40,521 bases of DNA from Cryobacterium sp. (GCF_025463825.1 NZ_JAODBG010000009.1:1-40521), one strand, 5' to 3'. Shown: positions 1 to 9,423, numbered from the stretch's first letter. The notes: a model not told the origin generated them from the sequence alone. Made by a program: numbers and translations.

Positions 1-1591
<1,591 letters not shown>

Positions 1592-1643
1592 CAAGAGTCT
1601 CGTCTTTCGTCGGAGGGGGCGGCGTCGTCACGTGCGCTGAAAA

Positions 1644-3239
1644 TCAGTACAGGTCGCCGGTGCGGGACTGGGCGGCGGTGAGCACGGCGCCGCTTCGTAC
1701 GCTGGCGGCGACCGACTCGATCTCGGGGGAGAGGAACCGGTCGGGGCCGGGGCCGGCGACCTCGCGGCGCACCTCGGCGAGCACGGCGCCGGTGGCCGGG
1801 CCCGGCAGGAGCGGGGCGCGCAGGTCGAGGGCCCGGCTCGCGGTCATGATTTCGATGCCGAGCACCCGGGCGAGCCCGTCTATGCCGGTGCGGAGCTTGC
1901 GGGCGGCGTGCCAGCCCATCGAGACGTGGTCCTCCTGCATGGCCGAGGACGGGATGGAGTCGACCGAGGCCGGCACGGCGAGTCGCTTGAGTTCGGAGAC
2001 GATGCCCGCGGCGGTGTACTGGGCGATCATCAGGCCGGAGTCCACGCCGACGTCGTGGGCGAGGAAGGCGGGCAGGCCGTTGTTGCGGGCCGGGTCGAGC
2101 ATCCGGTCGGTGCGGCGCTCGGACATGCTGGCCACGTCGGCCACGGCGATGGCGAGGAAGTCGAGCACGTAGGCGACCGGGGCGCCGTGGAAGTTGCCGT
2201 TGGACTCGACGCGGCCGTCGACGGTGACGACGGGGTTGTCGATGGCGGAGGCGAGTTCGCGGTCGGCGACGCGGCCGGCGTGGTCGACGGTGTCGCGGGC
2301 GGCGCCGTGCACCTGCGGGGCGCAGCGCAGCGAGTAGGCGTCCTGTACCCGGGTGCACTCCGGGCCCTTGTGGCTGGCCACGATGGGCGAGCCGGCCAGC
2401 AGGTGGCGCAGGTTCGTGGTGGAGGCCTCCTGGCCCAGCTGCGGGCGGAGGCTGGCGAGGTCGGCGGCGAAGACGGCATCCGTGCCGAGCAGGGCCTCGA
2501 TGCTCATCGCGGCGGCCACGTCGGCGGTGGAGAGCAGGGTGTGCAGGTCGTGCAAGGCCAGGCTGAGCTGGCCGAGCATGCCGTCGGTGCCGTTGATGAG
2601 GGCCAGGCCCTCCTTCTCGGCCAGCAGCACCGGTTCAAGGCCCGCGTCGCGCAGGGCGTCGGCGGCGGGCAGTTCGGTGCCGGCGCGGTTGCGCACCGAA
2701 CCCTCACCCATCAGGGCCAGGGCGCAGTGGGACAGCGGCGCCAGGTCGCCCGAGCAGCCGAGCGAGCCGTATTCGCGCACGATCGGGGTGATGCCCGCGT
2801 TGATCATGCCCACATACGCCTCGGCGGTGGCCAGGCGGATGCCGGTGCGCCCGGTCAGCAGCGTCGACACCCGCAGCAGCATGAGCGCGCGCACGGTCTC
2901 CCGTTCCACCTCGGGCCCGGAGCCGGCCGCGTGCGAGCGCACCAGGCTCTGCTGCAGCCGGGTGCGGTCCGCCGCGTTGATGAAGGTGGTGGCGAGGGCG
3001 CCGAAGCCGGTGGAGATGCCGTAGTGCGGCTGAACGTCAGTGGCGAGCACCTCGATGGTGGCGCGGCTGGCGGCCACCGCGGCGCGGGCGTCTTCACCGA
3101 TGACCACCGGGGCGTCGTGGCGGGCGACCGCGACGACATCCGCCACGGAGACGGGTCCGGTGCCCACGATGACGGGGGTCGGCGCTTCGGGCGAAACGGG
3201 GAGGCTGGTCTCGATGGTGGAGGTGTTGAGGGGCTGCAT
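1644..3239 (-). CDS. hutH: Histidine ammonia-lyase
   Basis: First step of histidine degradation: L-histidine gives trans-urocanate and ammonia. It is 531 residues from the ATG at 3239, which has GGAG about 12 nt upstream; an in-frame extension to 3380 has no family-like sequence and would run through an operator. The catalytic Tyr73 lies in HYGISTGFG, and the MIO-forming tripeptide is Cys162-Ser163-Gly164 in SLGCSGDLAPL, where the textbook enzyme has Ala-Ser-Gly. The C-terminal half contains NPVVTVDGRVESNGNFHG and EDHVSMGWHAARK, both family hallmarks. It is divergent from the HisC-like gene, with two HutR-like operator motifs in the shared intergenic region. Confidence 0.97.
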   Translation of the reverse strand: MQPLNTSTIETSLPVSPEAPTPVIVGTGPVSVADVVAVARHDAPVVIGEDARAAVAASRATIEVLATDVQPHYGISTGFGALATTFINAADRTRLQQSLVRSHAAGSGPEVERETVRALMLLRVSTLLTGRTGIRLATAEAYVGMINAGITPIVREYGSLGCSGDLAPLSHCALALMGEGSVRNRAGTELPAADALRDAGLEPVLLAEKEGLALINGTDGMLGQLSLALHDLHTLLSTADVAAAMSIEALLGTDAVFAADLASLRPQLGQEASTTNLRHLLAGSPIVASHKGPECTRVQDAYSLRCAPQVHGAARDTVDHAGRVADRELASAIDNPVVTVDGRVESNGNFHGAPVAYVLDFLAIAVADVASMSERRTDRMLDPARNNGLPAFLAHDVGVDSGLMIAQYTAAGIVSELKRLAVPASVDSIPSSAMQEDHVSMGWHAARKLRTGIDGLARVLGIEIMTASRALDLRAPLLPGPATGAVLAEVRREVAGPGPDRFLSPEIESVAASVRSGAVLTAAQSRTGDLY

Positions 3240-3294
3240 GGTTCTATCTGACTCCAGCTCCATCGCCCGCGCAGCCTGATTTGTCGAGCTGGTG

Positions 3295-3308
3295 TCCCAG
3301 ATACGAGA
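3295..3308 (-). promoter_or_regulatory. Candidate HutR (IclR-type) operator, site 1
   Basis: TCCCAGATACGAGA on the plus strand, inside the 18-bp imperfect palindrome TGTCCCAGATACGAGACA (3293-3310). It lies 56-69 bp upstream of the hutH start. It matches three other intergenic copies in this window (3354, 10933, 21032). Confidence 0.65.
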
Positions 3309-3353
3309 CAGTGCGGCTGCCGCCCCGACGGCGCCCCGGGCGGTGAAACCGAA

Positions 3354-3367
3354 TCTGAGATCCGGGA
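3354..3367 (+). promoter_or_regulatory. Candidate HutR (IclR-type) operator, site 2
   Basis: TCTGAGATCCGGGA, the reverse-orientation form of the same motif. It lies 55-68 bp upstream of the GTG at 3422 of the HisC-like gene and 46 bp from site 1. The two copies face the two divergent transcription units. Confidence 0.65.
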
Positions 3368-3421
3368 CAGCGCTCCTCACCGTCGCCCACGGGATGGCGC
3401 AGGATTCGATTCAGTAAAGGG

Positions 3422-4510
3422 GTGAACCCCCCAACTGTGACGCACCCATCCCCGCAACCCCGTACCGGAATCGCCCGCATCCCGGTCTACTCCGCGGCCC
3501 TGCCCGGCACGACCCCGGTGCTCTTCCGTGCCTCCTCCAACGAGGCGGCCACGGCGCCGTCGGAGGCGGTGGTGGCCGCGGTGACCTCCGCCACCCGGGC
3601 CGGCAACCGGTACCCCGCGCTGCACGGCGCCGACTTGGTGGCGGCCCTGGCGGTCGCTGTGGGCCAGCCGGCGAGCCGGATCGCCGTCGGGGACGGTTCG
3701 CTCTCGCTGCTCAACTACCTGCTGCTGGCATTCCTCGAACCCGGCCACAAGGTGGTCTATGCCTGGCGCAGTTACGAGGCCTACCCGATCTGTGTGCTCA
3801 CCTGCGGCGGCGAGCCGGCCGCCGTTCCGCTGGCCGCCGACCACAGCCACGACCTCGACGCGATGGCGGCGGCCATCGACGAGAACACCGATGTGATCAT
3901 CCTCTGCAACCCCAACAACCCCACCGGCACGGCCTTCGGCGCGGATGCCCTGGCCGCCTTCCTGGCCCGGGTGCCGTCGCATGTGCTCGTCGTCCTCGAC
4001 GAGGCCTACCGGGACTTCACCGGCGCCGCCGTCGCCTTCGAGGCGACGGAGCTGCTCGAGCAGCACCCCAACCTGGTCCTCCTGCGCACCTTCTCCAAGG
4101 CATATGCCCTGGCCGGCATGCGCGTGGGCTACCTGGTCGGGTCGGAGGAGATCGTGGCTGCGGTCGCCGCGGTCCTGCCACCGTTCCCGGTGGCGGCGGC
4201 TGGGGTGGCTGCAGCGGTCACCTCCCTGGGCGAGCCGGTGGTGCGCGAGGCGCTCGTGCGCACCGTCGTCGCCGACCGCGAACGGATGACTCGGGTGCTT
4301 ACGGCCGCCGGGCTGCCGGTGGTGCCCGGGCATGGCAACTTCCTCTGGATCCCGCTGGGCGACGAGGCCGCTGAGCTCGCCGGCCGCCTGCGGCAGGCCG
4401 GCATCACCGTGCGGTTGTTCGCTGGTGAGGGCCTGCGCATCACGGTGGGTGAGCCCGGCCTGGACCAGGCGGTCGCCCTCGCGCTGGCGGCCGGCGAAAC
4501 CGGCGCATAG
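3422..4510 (+). CDS. HisC-like PLP-dependent aminotransferase (histidinol-phosphate/aromatic type)
   Basis: Fold-type I aminotransferase of 362 residues, the usual HisC length. Numbered from the GTG at 3422, it shows CNPNNPTGT (162-170), VLDEAYRDF (191-199) with the pyridoxal-binding Asp193, the Schiff-base Lys226 in TFSKAYALAGMRVGY, and a C-terminal GLRITVG segment with the carboxylate-binding Arg. A second in-frame GTG at 3437 is better spaced from AAAGGGG (3416-3421) and may be the true start. Family members move amino groups between glutamate and imidazole-acetol phosphate or aromatic keto acids. Because it is divergent from hutH and carries the same operator, a catabolic role such as imidazolepyruvate/histidine interconversion is more likely than biosynthesis. 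That role is inferred. The next gene, an IclR regulator, follows after 11 bp. Confidence 0.85.
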   Translation: MNPPTVTHPSPQPRTGIARIPVYSAALPGTTPVLFRASSNEAATAPSEAVVAAVTSATRAGNRYPALHGADLVAALAVAVGQPASRIAVGDGSLSLLNYLLLAFLEPGHKVVYAWRSYEAYPICVLTCGGEPAAVPLAADHSHDLDAMAAAIDENTDVIILCNPNNPTGTAFGADALAAFLARVPSHVLVVLDEAYRDFTGAAVAFEATELLEQHPNLVLLRTFSKAYALAGMRVGYLVGSEEIVAAVAAVLPPFPVAAAGVAAAVTSLGEPVVREALVRTVVADRERMTRVLTAAGLPVVPGHGNFLWIPLGDEAAELAGRLRQAGITVRLFAGEGLRITVGEPGLDQAVALALAAGETGA

Positions 4511-4521
4511 ACTTCCAATTC

Positions 4522-5424
4522 ATGACCGTCTCGCCGCCCGCCCCACCCGAGAACGCCTCGCCGGCCGAGCCGGACGGGGCGGACGACTCCACCGAGAACT
4601 CGCTGGTGGTCACGCCGAGCCCGCCGCAGACCCGCTCGGTGGGCATGCCGCCGCTCGGGCCGCGCATGCCCGCGCTGCGGAACGGCGTCGCGACCCTCCG
4701 GCACCTGGCCGCCACCCCCGGTTCGGTGTCCGCCGGAGCGATCGCCCGCCAGCTGAACGTTCCCCGCAGCTCGATGTACCAGGTGCTGCAGGTGCTCATC
4801 GACGAAGGCCTGGTGGTGCACATCCCCGAGGAACAGGGCTACAAGCTCGCGATCGGGGTCTTCGAGCTCGGCTCGGCGTACCTGCGGCACCAGCCGCTCG
4901 AACACCTCGCCCGGCCGCTGCTGGTGAAACTCGCCGCGCAGATCGACCAGACCACCCACCTCGGCGTGCTGCACGGGCACGAGACCCTGTACCTGCTCAA
5001 GGAGCAGCCGCCGCAGCCGACACCCCTGGTGACCGCCGTCGGGGTGCGGCTGCCGGCGCCCCTCACGGCATCCGGTCGCGCCCTGCTGGCCTACCTGCCG
5101 CCGGCCCAGCTGGCTGCGATCTTCTCCACCAAGGACCGCTTCATCGACCGCACCGGCCGCGGCCCGCGGTCGCTGCGGGAACTGAAGGCGGTGCTGGCCG
5201 AGGACCAGGCCCGCGGCTGGTCGTATGAGCGCGGATCGGTGACGGAGAACGTGTCCTGCATTGCCGCAGCGGCCCGGGACCACAACGGCATGCCGGTCGT
5301 CAGCATCGGGGTCTCGTTCCTCACCGACCGGGTCGACGACGCCACCCGCGACTCGTACGCCCGCCTGATCGTGCAGACGGCCGACACCCTCGGCCGCCGT
5401 TTCACCGGCCGCCGCCGCCAGTAG
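4522..5424 (+). CDS. hutR: IclR-family transcriptional regulator, probable hut regulator (HutR-like)
   Basis: The protein has 300 residues. An unusual Pro/Ser-rich N-terminal tail of about 45 residues precedes a winged helix-turn-helix (about 50-110, with SAGAIARQLNVPRSSMYQVLQVL as recognition region). The IclR effector-binding domain follows, with ARPLLVKLAAQIDQTTHLGVL and the late segment SVTENVSCIAAAARDHNG. No clear Shine-Dalgarno precedes the ATG at 4522. A later Met (residue 42, near 4645) would remove the tail, so the start is uncertain. It is likely cotranscribed with the HisC-like gene. IclR-type HutR proteins controlling hut genes are known in corynebacteria. The four related 14-bp motifs in this window are the natural candidates for its binding sites. 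The symbol rests on context, not on a sequence comparison. Confidence 0.8.
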   Translation: MTVSPPAPPENASPAEPDGADDSTENSLVVTPSPPQTRSVGMPPLGPRMPALRNGVATLRHLAATPGSVSAGAIARQLNVPRSSMYQVLQVLIDEGLVVHIPEEQGYKLAIGVFELGSAYLRHQPLEHLARPLLVKLAAQIDQTTHLGVLHGHETLYLLKEQPPQPTPLVTAVGVRLPAPLTASGRALLAYLPPAQLAAIFSTKDRFIDRTGRGPRSLRELKAVLAEDQARGWSYERGSVTENVSCIAAAARDHNGMPVVSIGVSFLTDRVDDATRDSYARLIVQTADTLGRRFTGRRRQ

Positions 5425-5438
5425 GAGCCGGCGGCGGC
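5411..5438. terminator. GC-rich hairpin between convergent genes
   Basis: Nine-bp perfect inverted repeat, GCCGCCGCC (5411-5419) and GGCGGCGGC (5430-5438), with a 10-nt loop. It sits across the end of the IclR gene and just before the stop of the convergent M20 gene. There is no T-tract, so activity as a terminator is uncertain. Confidence 0.4.
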
Positions 5439-5442
5439 TCGG

Positions 5443-6585
5443 CTAGTCGGTGCTGACGGCGTCGACGATCGTCTGGGCCAGCAGGATCGCACCGTCGAGC
5501 ACCGCCCGGTCGGCCTCGGCGGTCACGCTCGCGGCGGCGAACTCGGCCTGGTGGTTCACCGCGGGCAGCGAGCCGATGCCCAGGTAGGGGTGGATGGCGC
5601 GAATCCGCTGGGACACGTTGCCGAGGTCCGTGGAGGCGGTGTTCATGCCGCCGGGCAGGAGTTCGTCCGGGTCCATGTCGCGGCCGAGCGCGGCCGCGTT
5701 CGCCGTGAACAGGTTCACCAGCGGCACGTCATTCCGGAACTCGGCATACCGCGGGCTGGTCTCCCGCAGCGTCCAGTCGCATCCGGTGGCCAGGGCGCCC
5801 GCGGCAAAGCAGCTGCTCACCCGGGAAAACACCTCCTCGAGTTCGGCGAGCGAGGCCGCCCGCACGTACCAGCTGCCCTTCGCGTGGTCCGGGATGGCGT
5901 TGGGTGCCGTGCCGGCCTCGGTCACGATACCGTGCACACGCACGCTGTCTGGCAGCTGTTGCCGCAGCAGGCCGATCGCCACCTGGGCGAGGGTGAACGC
6001 GTCGGCGGCGTTGACGCCCAGGTGTGGGTAGGCGCCGGCGTGGGCGGCCTTGCCGGTGTATTCCACGTCGAAGTGGGCGACCGCCCGGGGGCGGGCCATG
6101 ACCGAGTCGACGGGGCCCGGGTGGATCATCATGGCCAGGTCGAGGTCGTCGAAGACCCCGGCATCGAGCATGAAGACCTTGCCGCCTCCGCCTTCCTCGG
6201 CCGGGGTGCCGATCACCTGGAGGGTGAGGCCCAGGGCGTCGACGTCGGGGGCCAGGGCGGCGGCGGCCCCGACCGTCGCGGCCGCGATCACGTTGTGGCC
6301 GCAGGCGTGCCCCAGGCCGGGAAGCGCGTCATACTCGGCGACCAGGCCGACGGTGTGCGGCCCGGAACCCTTCGTGGCCACGAAGGCCGTGGGTAACCCC
6401 GCCACCCCGTGTTCCACCGAGAAGCCGAGCGCCTCGAGGTGCCCGGTCAGCAGTTCCACCGAGCGCACCTCCTGCCAGCCGAGCTCCGGGTCGGCGTGCA
6501 GGCGGTGGCTCACGGCGAGGATCTCGGCGGCCAGTTGCTCGACCCGGGCCTGGACCAGGGCCTTGGAATCCGTCGGGGCGGGCAC
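5443..6585 (-). CDS. M20-family metal-dependent amidohydrolase (AbgB/hippurate-hydrolase-like)
   Basis: Cytoplasmic di-metal amidohydrolase of 380 residues that hydrolyses N-acyl or amide-linked compounds; the substrate is unknown. Visible metal and catalytic motifs are GLVAEYDALPGLGHACGHN, GTPAEEGGGG with the catalytic Glu pair, and MMIHPG. The C-terminal NHQAEFA supplies a further metal-binding His. The embedded dimerisation domain includes FDVEYTGKAAHAGAYP. I choose the GTG at 6585, giving MPAPTDSKAL. It overlaps the TAG of the DUF1028 gene by one base, implying translational coupling; the longer frame to 6669 is out-of-frame read-through of that gene. It is the last gene of the RidA-DUF1028-M20 operon. 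Confidence 0.9.
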   Translation of the reverse strand: MPAPTDSKALVQARVEQLAAEILAVSHRLHADPELGWQEVRSVELLTGHLEALGFSVEHGVAGLPTAFVATKGSGPHTVGLVAEYDALPGLGHACGHNVIAAATVGAAAALAPDVDALGLTLQVIGTPAEEGGGGKVFMLDAGVFDDLDLAMMIHPGPVDSVMARPRAVAHFDVEYTGKAAHAGAYPHLGVNAADAFTLAQVAIGLLRQQLPDSVRVHGIVTEAGTAPNAIPDHAKGSWYVRAASLAELEEVFSRVSSCFAAGALATGCDWTLRETSPRYAEFRNDVPLVNLFTANAAALGRDMDPDELLPGGMNTASTDLGNVSQRIRAIHPYLGIGSLPAVNHQAEFAAASVTAEADRAVLDGAILLAQTIVDAVSTD

Positions 6586-7259
6586 TATTCGTCCCCGGGG
6601 ACGCCGTACGACGGCGCACCGTCCGGGTGCAGGGCCCGGGCCAGGTAATCGTGCTTCTGCGGCAGCCACAGCGCCAGCAGGCGGGTGAGTTCTGCCGCGG
6701 GGTCATCCGAGTCGTCCACCCGCAGGTCGGTGACGCGCCACTCGGCGCCTTCGACGACGCTGAGGCCGGCGGAACGCACGGGTCCCGCCTCGCCGCCGGC
6801 CTCGAGCGCGGCCAGGACACCGGCCAGCAGGCGTTCCTCGAAGGTCTCCGCGGTGCTGCCGGCGTAGCCGCCGACCATGGCGTCCAGGACGTCGAGGCCC
6901 CGCAGCATGTTGCCCGCGGCGACGGCCTGGTCGCCCACGCTCACCCCGAATTTGCCCAGGGCCTGGCTGCCGGTGTGGGTGGCGACCCGGCCCTCTGCAT
7001 CGATGACGGTCAGCTGGCGAAAGTCGCTGTGGGCATCCGCCGCCACCGCCGCGGCGATGGCGGTGACTGCACTGCCGCCCGCCTCTAGCTCGTCGAGCAG
7101 CAGCGGGCCGAGCGCCGGATTGGTCACATTCTGGGAGGCCGCAACGCCGACCGACGCGCGCAGGTGCAGGCACCGGGACGCGACGGCGGGGCTGGACGAG
7201 CTGATGACCATGCCGAAAGCGCCGGTGGCGGGGTCACGGGCGGCCAGCGAAAAGGTCAC
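6585..7259 (-). CDS. DUF1028 family Ntn-hydrolase-like protein
   Basis: The protein has 224 residues from the GTG at 7259 and begins MTFSLAARDPATGAFGMVISSSSPAVASRC. That start is diagnostic of DUF1028: an N-terminal FS.ARD, then SS.A...R, then VGVAASQNVTNP. The C-terminal part carries SVVEGAEWRVTDLRVD, the typical 'D-LRVDD' ending of the domain. The fold resembles N-terminal-nucleophile hydrolases, but no function is established. The start overlaps the RidA stop by 4 bp (GTGA), and the stop overlaps the M20 start by 1 bp, so all three products are translationally coupled. Such linkage suggests it acts on the same amide or imine substrate as its neighbours. Confidence 0.88.
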   Translation of the reverse strand: MTFSLAARDPATGAFGMVISSSSPAVASRCLHLRASVGVAASQNVTNPALGPLLLDELEAGGSAVTAIAAAVAADAHSDFRQLTVIDAEGRVATHTGSQALGKFGVSVGDQAVAAGNMLRGLDVLDAMVGGYAGSTAETFEERLLAGVLAALEAGGEAGPVRSAGLSVVEGAEWRVTDLRVDDSDDPAAELTRLLALWLPQKHDYLARALHPDGAPSYGVPGDE

Positions 7260-7678
7260 GCGCCGGCCGTCTCGGTGAGCACGGCAGTGGCGTCGATCTC
7301 GACGAGCCACTCCGGCCGGGCCAGGGCCGACACGACGAGTCCGGTGGAGACCGGGTAGACGCCCTTCAACCACCGGCCCATCACCGTGTAAACCGGCTCC
7401 CGGTAGCGGATGTCGGTGAGGTAGACGACGACCTTGACGATGTGTTCGAGCGATCCGCCGGATTCCCGCAGGAGCATGTCGATGTTCGCCATGGCCTTTT
7501 CGGCCTGGGCCTCGATGTCGCCGATGCCGACGCTCTCCCGGGAGTCGAGGTCCTGGGCGATCTGCCCGCGCAGGTAGACGACCCCGCCGGCGACGACCGC
7601 CTGGCACAGGTCGTTGTGGAGGTTCTGCTCAGGATAGGTTTCCTTGGTGTTGAACGGTCGGATGCGGGTGTGGATCAT
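7256..7678 (-). CDS. RidA/YjgF-family (Rid) protein
   Basis: The protein has 140 residues and the Rid fold. Visible family features are the GQIAQD strand, AQAEKAMANIDMLL, VVVYLTD and the C-terminal VSALARPEWLVEIDATAV with the conserved Arg that binds the imine/carboxylate. RidA itself hydrolyses reactive enamines/imines; subfamilies differ and several work in amino-acid or purine/pyrimidine catabolic operons. This copy leads an operon with DUF1028 and M20 genes, so it is probably a pathway-specific Rid rather than the housekeeping RidA. The ATG at 7678 has a strong GGAAAGAAGG ribosome-binding site. A palindrome at 7766-7786 lies 88 bp upstream and is a candidate operator. Confidence 0.9.
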   Translation of the reverse strand: MIHTRIRPFNTKETYPEQNLHNDLCQAVVAGGVVYLRGQIAQDLDSRESVGIGDIEAQAEKAMANIDMLLRESGGSLEHIVKVVVYLTDIRYREPVYTVMGRWLKGVYPVSTGLVVSALARPEWLVEIDATAVLTETAGA

Positions 7679-7765
7679 CGTGGCCTTCTTTCCGACAGCC
7701 GGGTGCCGCCACCCTTAGTTTTCGCGCACGGCTCACGGAGATGCAAATAGCGGTGAGTGCCGTCG

Positions 7766-7786
7766 TGCATCTGAATCGTAGATGCA
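7766..7786. promoter_or_regulatory. Candidate operator of the Rid operon (perfect interrupted palindrome)
   Basis: TGCATCT-gaatcgt-AGATGCA has seven-bp perfect arms and a 7-nt spacer, with an additional AGATGCA half-site at 7739-7745. It also fits the T-N11-A pattern of LysR-type sites. It lies upstream of the Rid gene. The cognate regulator is not evident next to it. Confidence 0.55.
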
Positions 7787-7917
7787 ACCGGGCAGGCAAC
7801 GCCGGGGAAATCTGCTGGCAACATCCCCCGGTCATCCGGTGGCGCCTGCACTCCCCAGGGCGCGGGCGGTGAGGCGGAGCCGGATTACGTCAGGCCCGGG
7901 AAATACCGCCGAAATAA

Positions 7918-7929
7918 ATGGTTAACCAT
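7918..7929. promoter_or_regulatory. Candidate regulatory palindrome ATGGTTAACCAT
   Basis: Perfect 12-bp palindrome, AT-rich for this genome, 119 bp upstream of the flavin monooxygenase start. The core TGGT-nn-ACCA resembles FCD-type GntR sites. A similar GGTTAACCA occurs at 21169 upstream of the NitT/Tau-type transporter gene. Confidence 0.4.
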
Positions 7930-8047
7930 CTTCGATTCCGATGAGGTGCACAACTTCGGCTCATTATGAGCACGGCCACCTGGGTAGCCAGAATGGGCGG
8001 ACCGTTCGCACAAGAAGGCAAATTGCCGGGTATGGAGAAGGTCGTAA

Positions 8048-9313
8048 ATGTCAAGCACAAAGGTTGAAGTCCTCGTCGTAGGCGCCGGCCAGGCCGGGGT
8101 GGCGATGAGCGAGCACCTGAGCGAACGCGGCATCTCGCACCTCGTTCTCGAGCGCCACCGCGTCGCCGAGCGCTGGCGCTCCGAGCGCTGGGACTCCCTG
8201 GTGGCCAACGGGCCCGTCTGGCACGACCGCTTCCCGAGCCTGGAGTTCGCCGACCTCGAGCCCGGCGCGTTCGCCTCCAAGGAACAGGTCGCGGACTACT
8301 TCGTCGCCTACGCGGAGAAGATCCAGGCGCCGATCAGGTGCGGCGTCGAGGTGACCTCCGTGCGCCGGAACATCGGCGGTGCCGGCTTCCGGGTCGAGAC
8401 CTCCGACGGCACCATCGACGCCCACTACATCGTGGCCGCAACCGGGCCGTTCCAGCGCCCGGTGATACCGGCCGTCGTTCCCGAGGACGCCGGATTCTTG
8501 CAGATCCACTCCAGCTCCTACCGCAACCCGCAGCAACTGCCCGGGGGTGCCGTCCTCGTGGTCGGGGCCGGCTCCTCCGGGGTGCAGATCGCAGCCGAGA
8601 TCCAGAAGTCTGGCCGGCAGGTGTACCTCTCGGTCGGCCCCCACGACCGGCCCCCGCGCAGCTATCGCGGCCGGGACTTCGTCTGGTGGCTCGGTGTGCT
8701 CGGCAAGTGGGACGCATCCACCCCCGCCCTGGGCGCTGAGCACGTCACGATCGCGGTCAGCGGCGCCCACGGCGGCCACACCGTCGACTTCCGGGCACTC
8801 GCCGCCAGCGGCATCACGCTGGTCGGCCGCACCAACACGTTCGAGAACGGCACCGTTGGCTTCGGCGGGGACCTCCGCACCAACGTCGAGAACGGCGACG
8901 CCAACTACCTCTCGCTGCTCGACGAAGCCGACGCCTACGCACTCCGCAACGGCCTCGACCTGCCCGAGGAGCCGGAGGCTCGCGCCCTGGCGCCCGACCC
9001 CGAATCGGTGGCCAACCCGCTGACCGAACTCGACCTGGCCGGTGCCGGGGTTGAGTCGATCGTCTGGGCGACCGGTTTCGCCGTCGACTACAGCTGGCTG
9101 CAGGTGGACGCCTTCGACGAGAAGGGCAAGCCCAAGCACCAACGCGGCGTCTCCGCCGAGCCCGGCGTCTACTTCCTCGGGCTGCCCTGGCAGTCCCGGC
9201 GTGGCTCGAGCTTCATCTGGGGCGTGTGGCACGACGCCGGTTACGTCGCCGACCAGATCACCATCCAGCGGGGCTACCGCGCCCACAACGAGCAGGCCGC
9301 CGCCGCCCTCTAA
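8048..9313 (+). CDS. Flavin-containing monooxygenase (CzcO-like NAD(P)/FAD oxidoreductase)
   Basis: The protein has 421 residues. An N-terminal FAD-binding GAGQAG sits at 12-17. A second NADPH-binding GAGSSG sits at 173-178. Between them, F150-LQI-H154-SSS-Y158 matches the F-x3-H-x3-(Y/W) signature separating class B flavin monooxygenases from plain oxidoreductases. IVWATGF near the C-terminus is the usual ATG-type motif. The enzyme would insert one oxygen atom from O2 into a nitrogen, sulfur or carbonyl substrate using NADPH; the substrate is unknown. The ATG at 8048 has GGAGAAGG upstream. It is monocistronic, divergent from the Rid operon and convergent with the kinase-like gene, from which it is separated by a nested inverted repeat. 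Confidence 0.88.
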   Translation: MSSTKVEVLVVGAGQAGVAMSEHLSERGISHLVLERHRVAERWRSERWDSLVANGPVWHDRFPSLEFADLEPGAFASKEQVADYFVAYAEKIQAPIRCGVEVTSVRRNIGGAGFRVETSDGTIDAHYIVAATGPFQRPVIPAVVPEDAGFLQIHSSSYRNPQQLPGGAVLVVGAGSSGVQIAAEIQKSGRQVYLSVGPHDRPPRSYRGRDFVWWLGVLGKWDASTPALGAEHVTIAVSGAHGGHTVDFRALAASGITLVGRTNTFENGTVGFGGDLRTNVENGDANYLSLLDEADAYALRNGLDLPEEPEARALAPDPESVANPLTELDLAGAGVESIVWATGFAVDYSWLQVDAFDEKGKPKHQRGVSAEPGVYFLGLPWQSRRGSSFIWGVWHDAGYVADQITIQRGYRAHNEQAAAAL

Positions 9314-9342
9314 CCCAGCCCGCCCCCCACCCCCTGCGGGAT

Positions 9343-9423
9343 GCATAACTCCTGCAATTTTCCCCAAACGGGGCCAAATCACTTGATTTGGCCCCGTATT
9401 TCAAAAAATTGCAGGAGTTATGC
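9343..9423. repeat. Nested inverted repeat / bidirectional terminator between convergent genes
   Basis: Outer arms of 19 bp are perfect: GCATAACTCCTGCAATTTT (9343-9361) and its complement (9405-9423). Inside is a second perfect hairpin, GGGGCCAAATCA / GATTTGGCCCC, with loop ctt (about 9370-9396). The inner hairpin is followed by T/A-rich sequence on each side, as expected for a bidirectional intrinsic terminator. The right outer arm contains the TAA stop (9418-9420) of the minus-strand kinase-like gene. The size and perfect symmetry would also suit a dispersed repeat element, which needs a genome search. Confidence 0.75.

Larger units (their letters stand above)
7679..8047. other. Divergent intergenic region between the Rid operon and the flavin monooxygenase gene
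   Basis: This is a 369-bp stretch without a convincing gene. It holds the 21-bp palindrome at 7766-7786 with an extra half-site at 7739-7745, the 12-bp palindrome ATGGTTAACCAT at 7918-7929, and a GGAGAAGG ribosome-binding site before the ATG at 8048. Promoters for both directions should lie here but I cannot assign boxes with confidence. Confidence 0.7.

Noticed and set aside
3239..3380. N-terminal extension of HutH
   Set aside because: No family similarity, contains the operator motifs, and the ATG at 3239 gives the normal length.
7885..8280. 131-codon minus-strand frame overlapping the monooxygenase start
   Set aside because: Overlaps the strong ribosome-binding site and start of the monooxygenase gene and shows no coding character.
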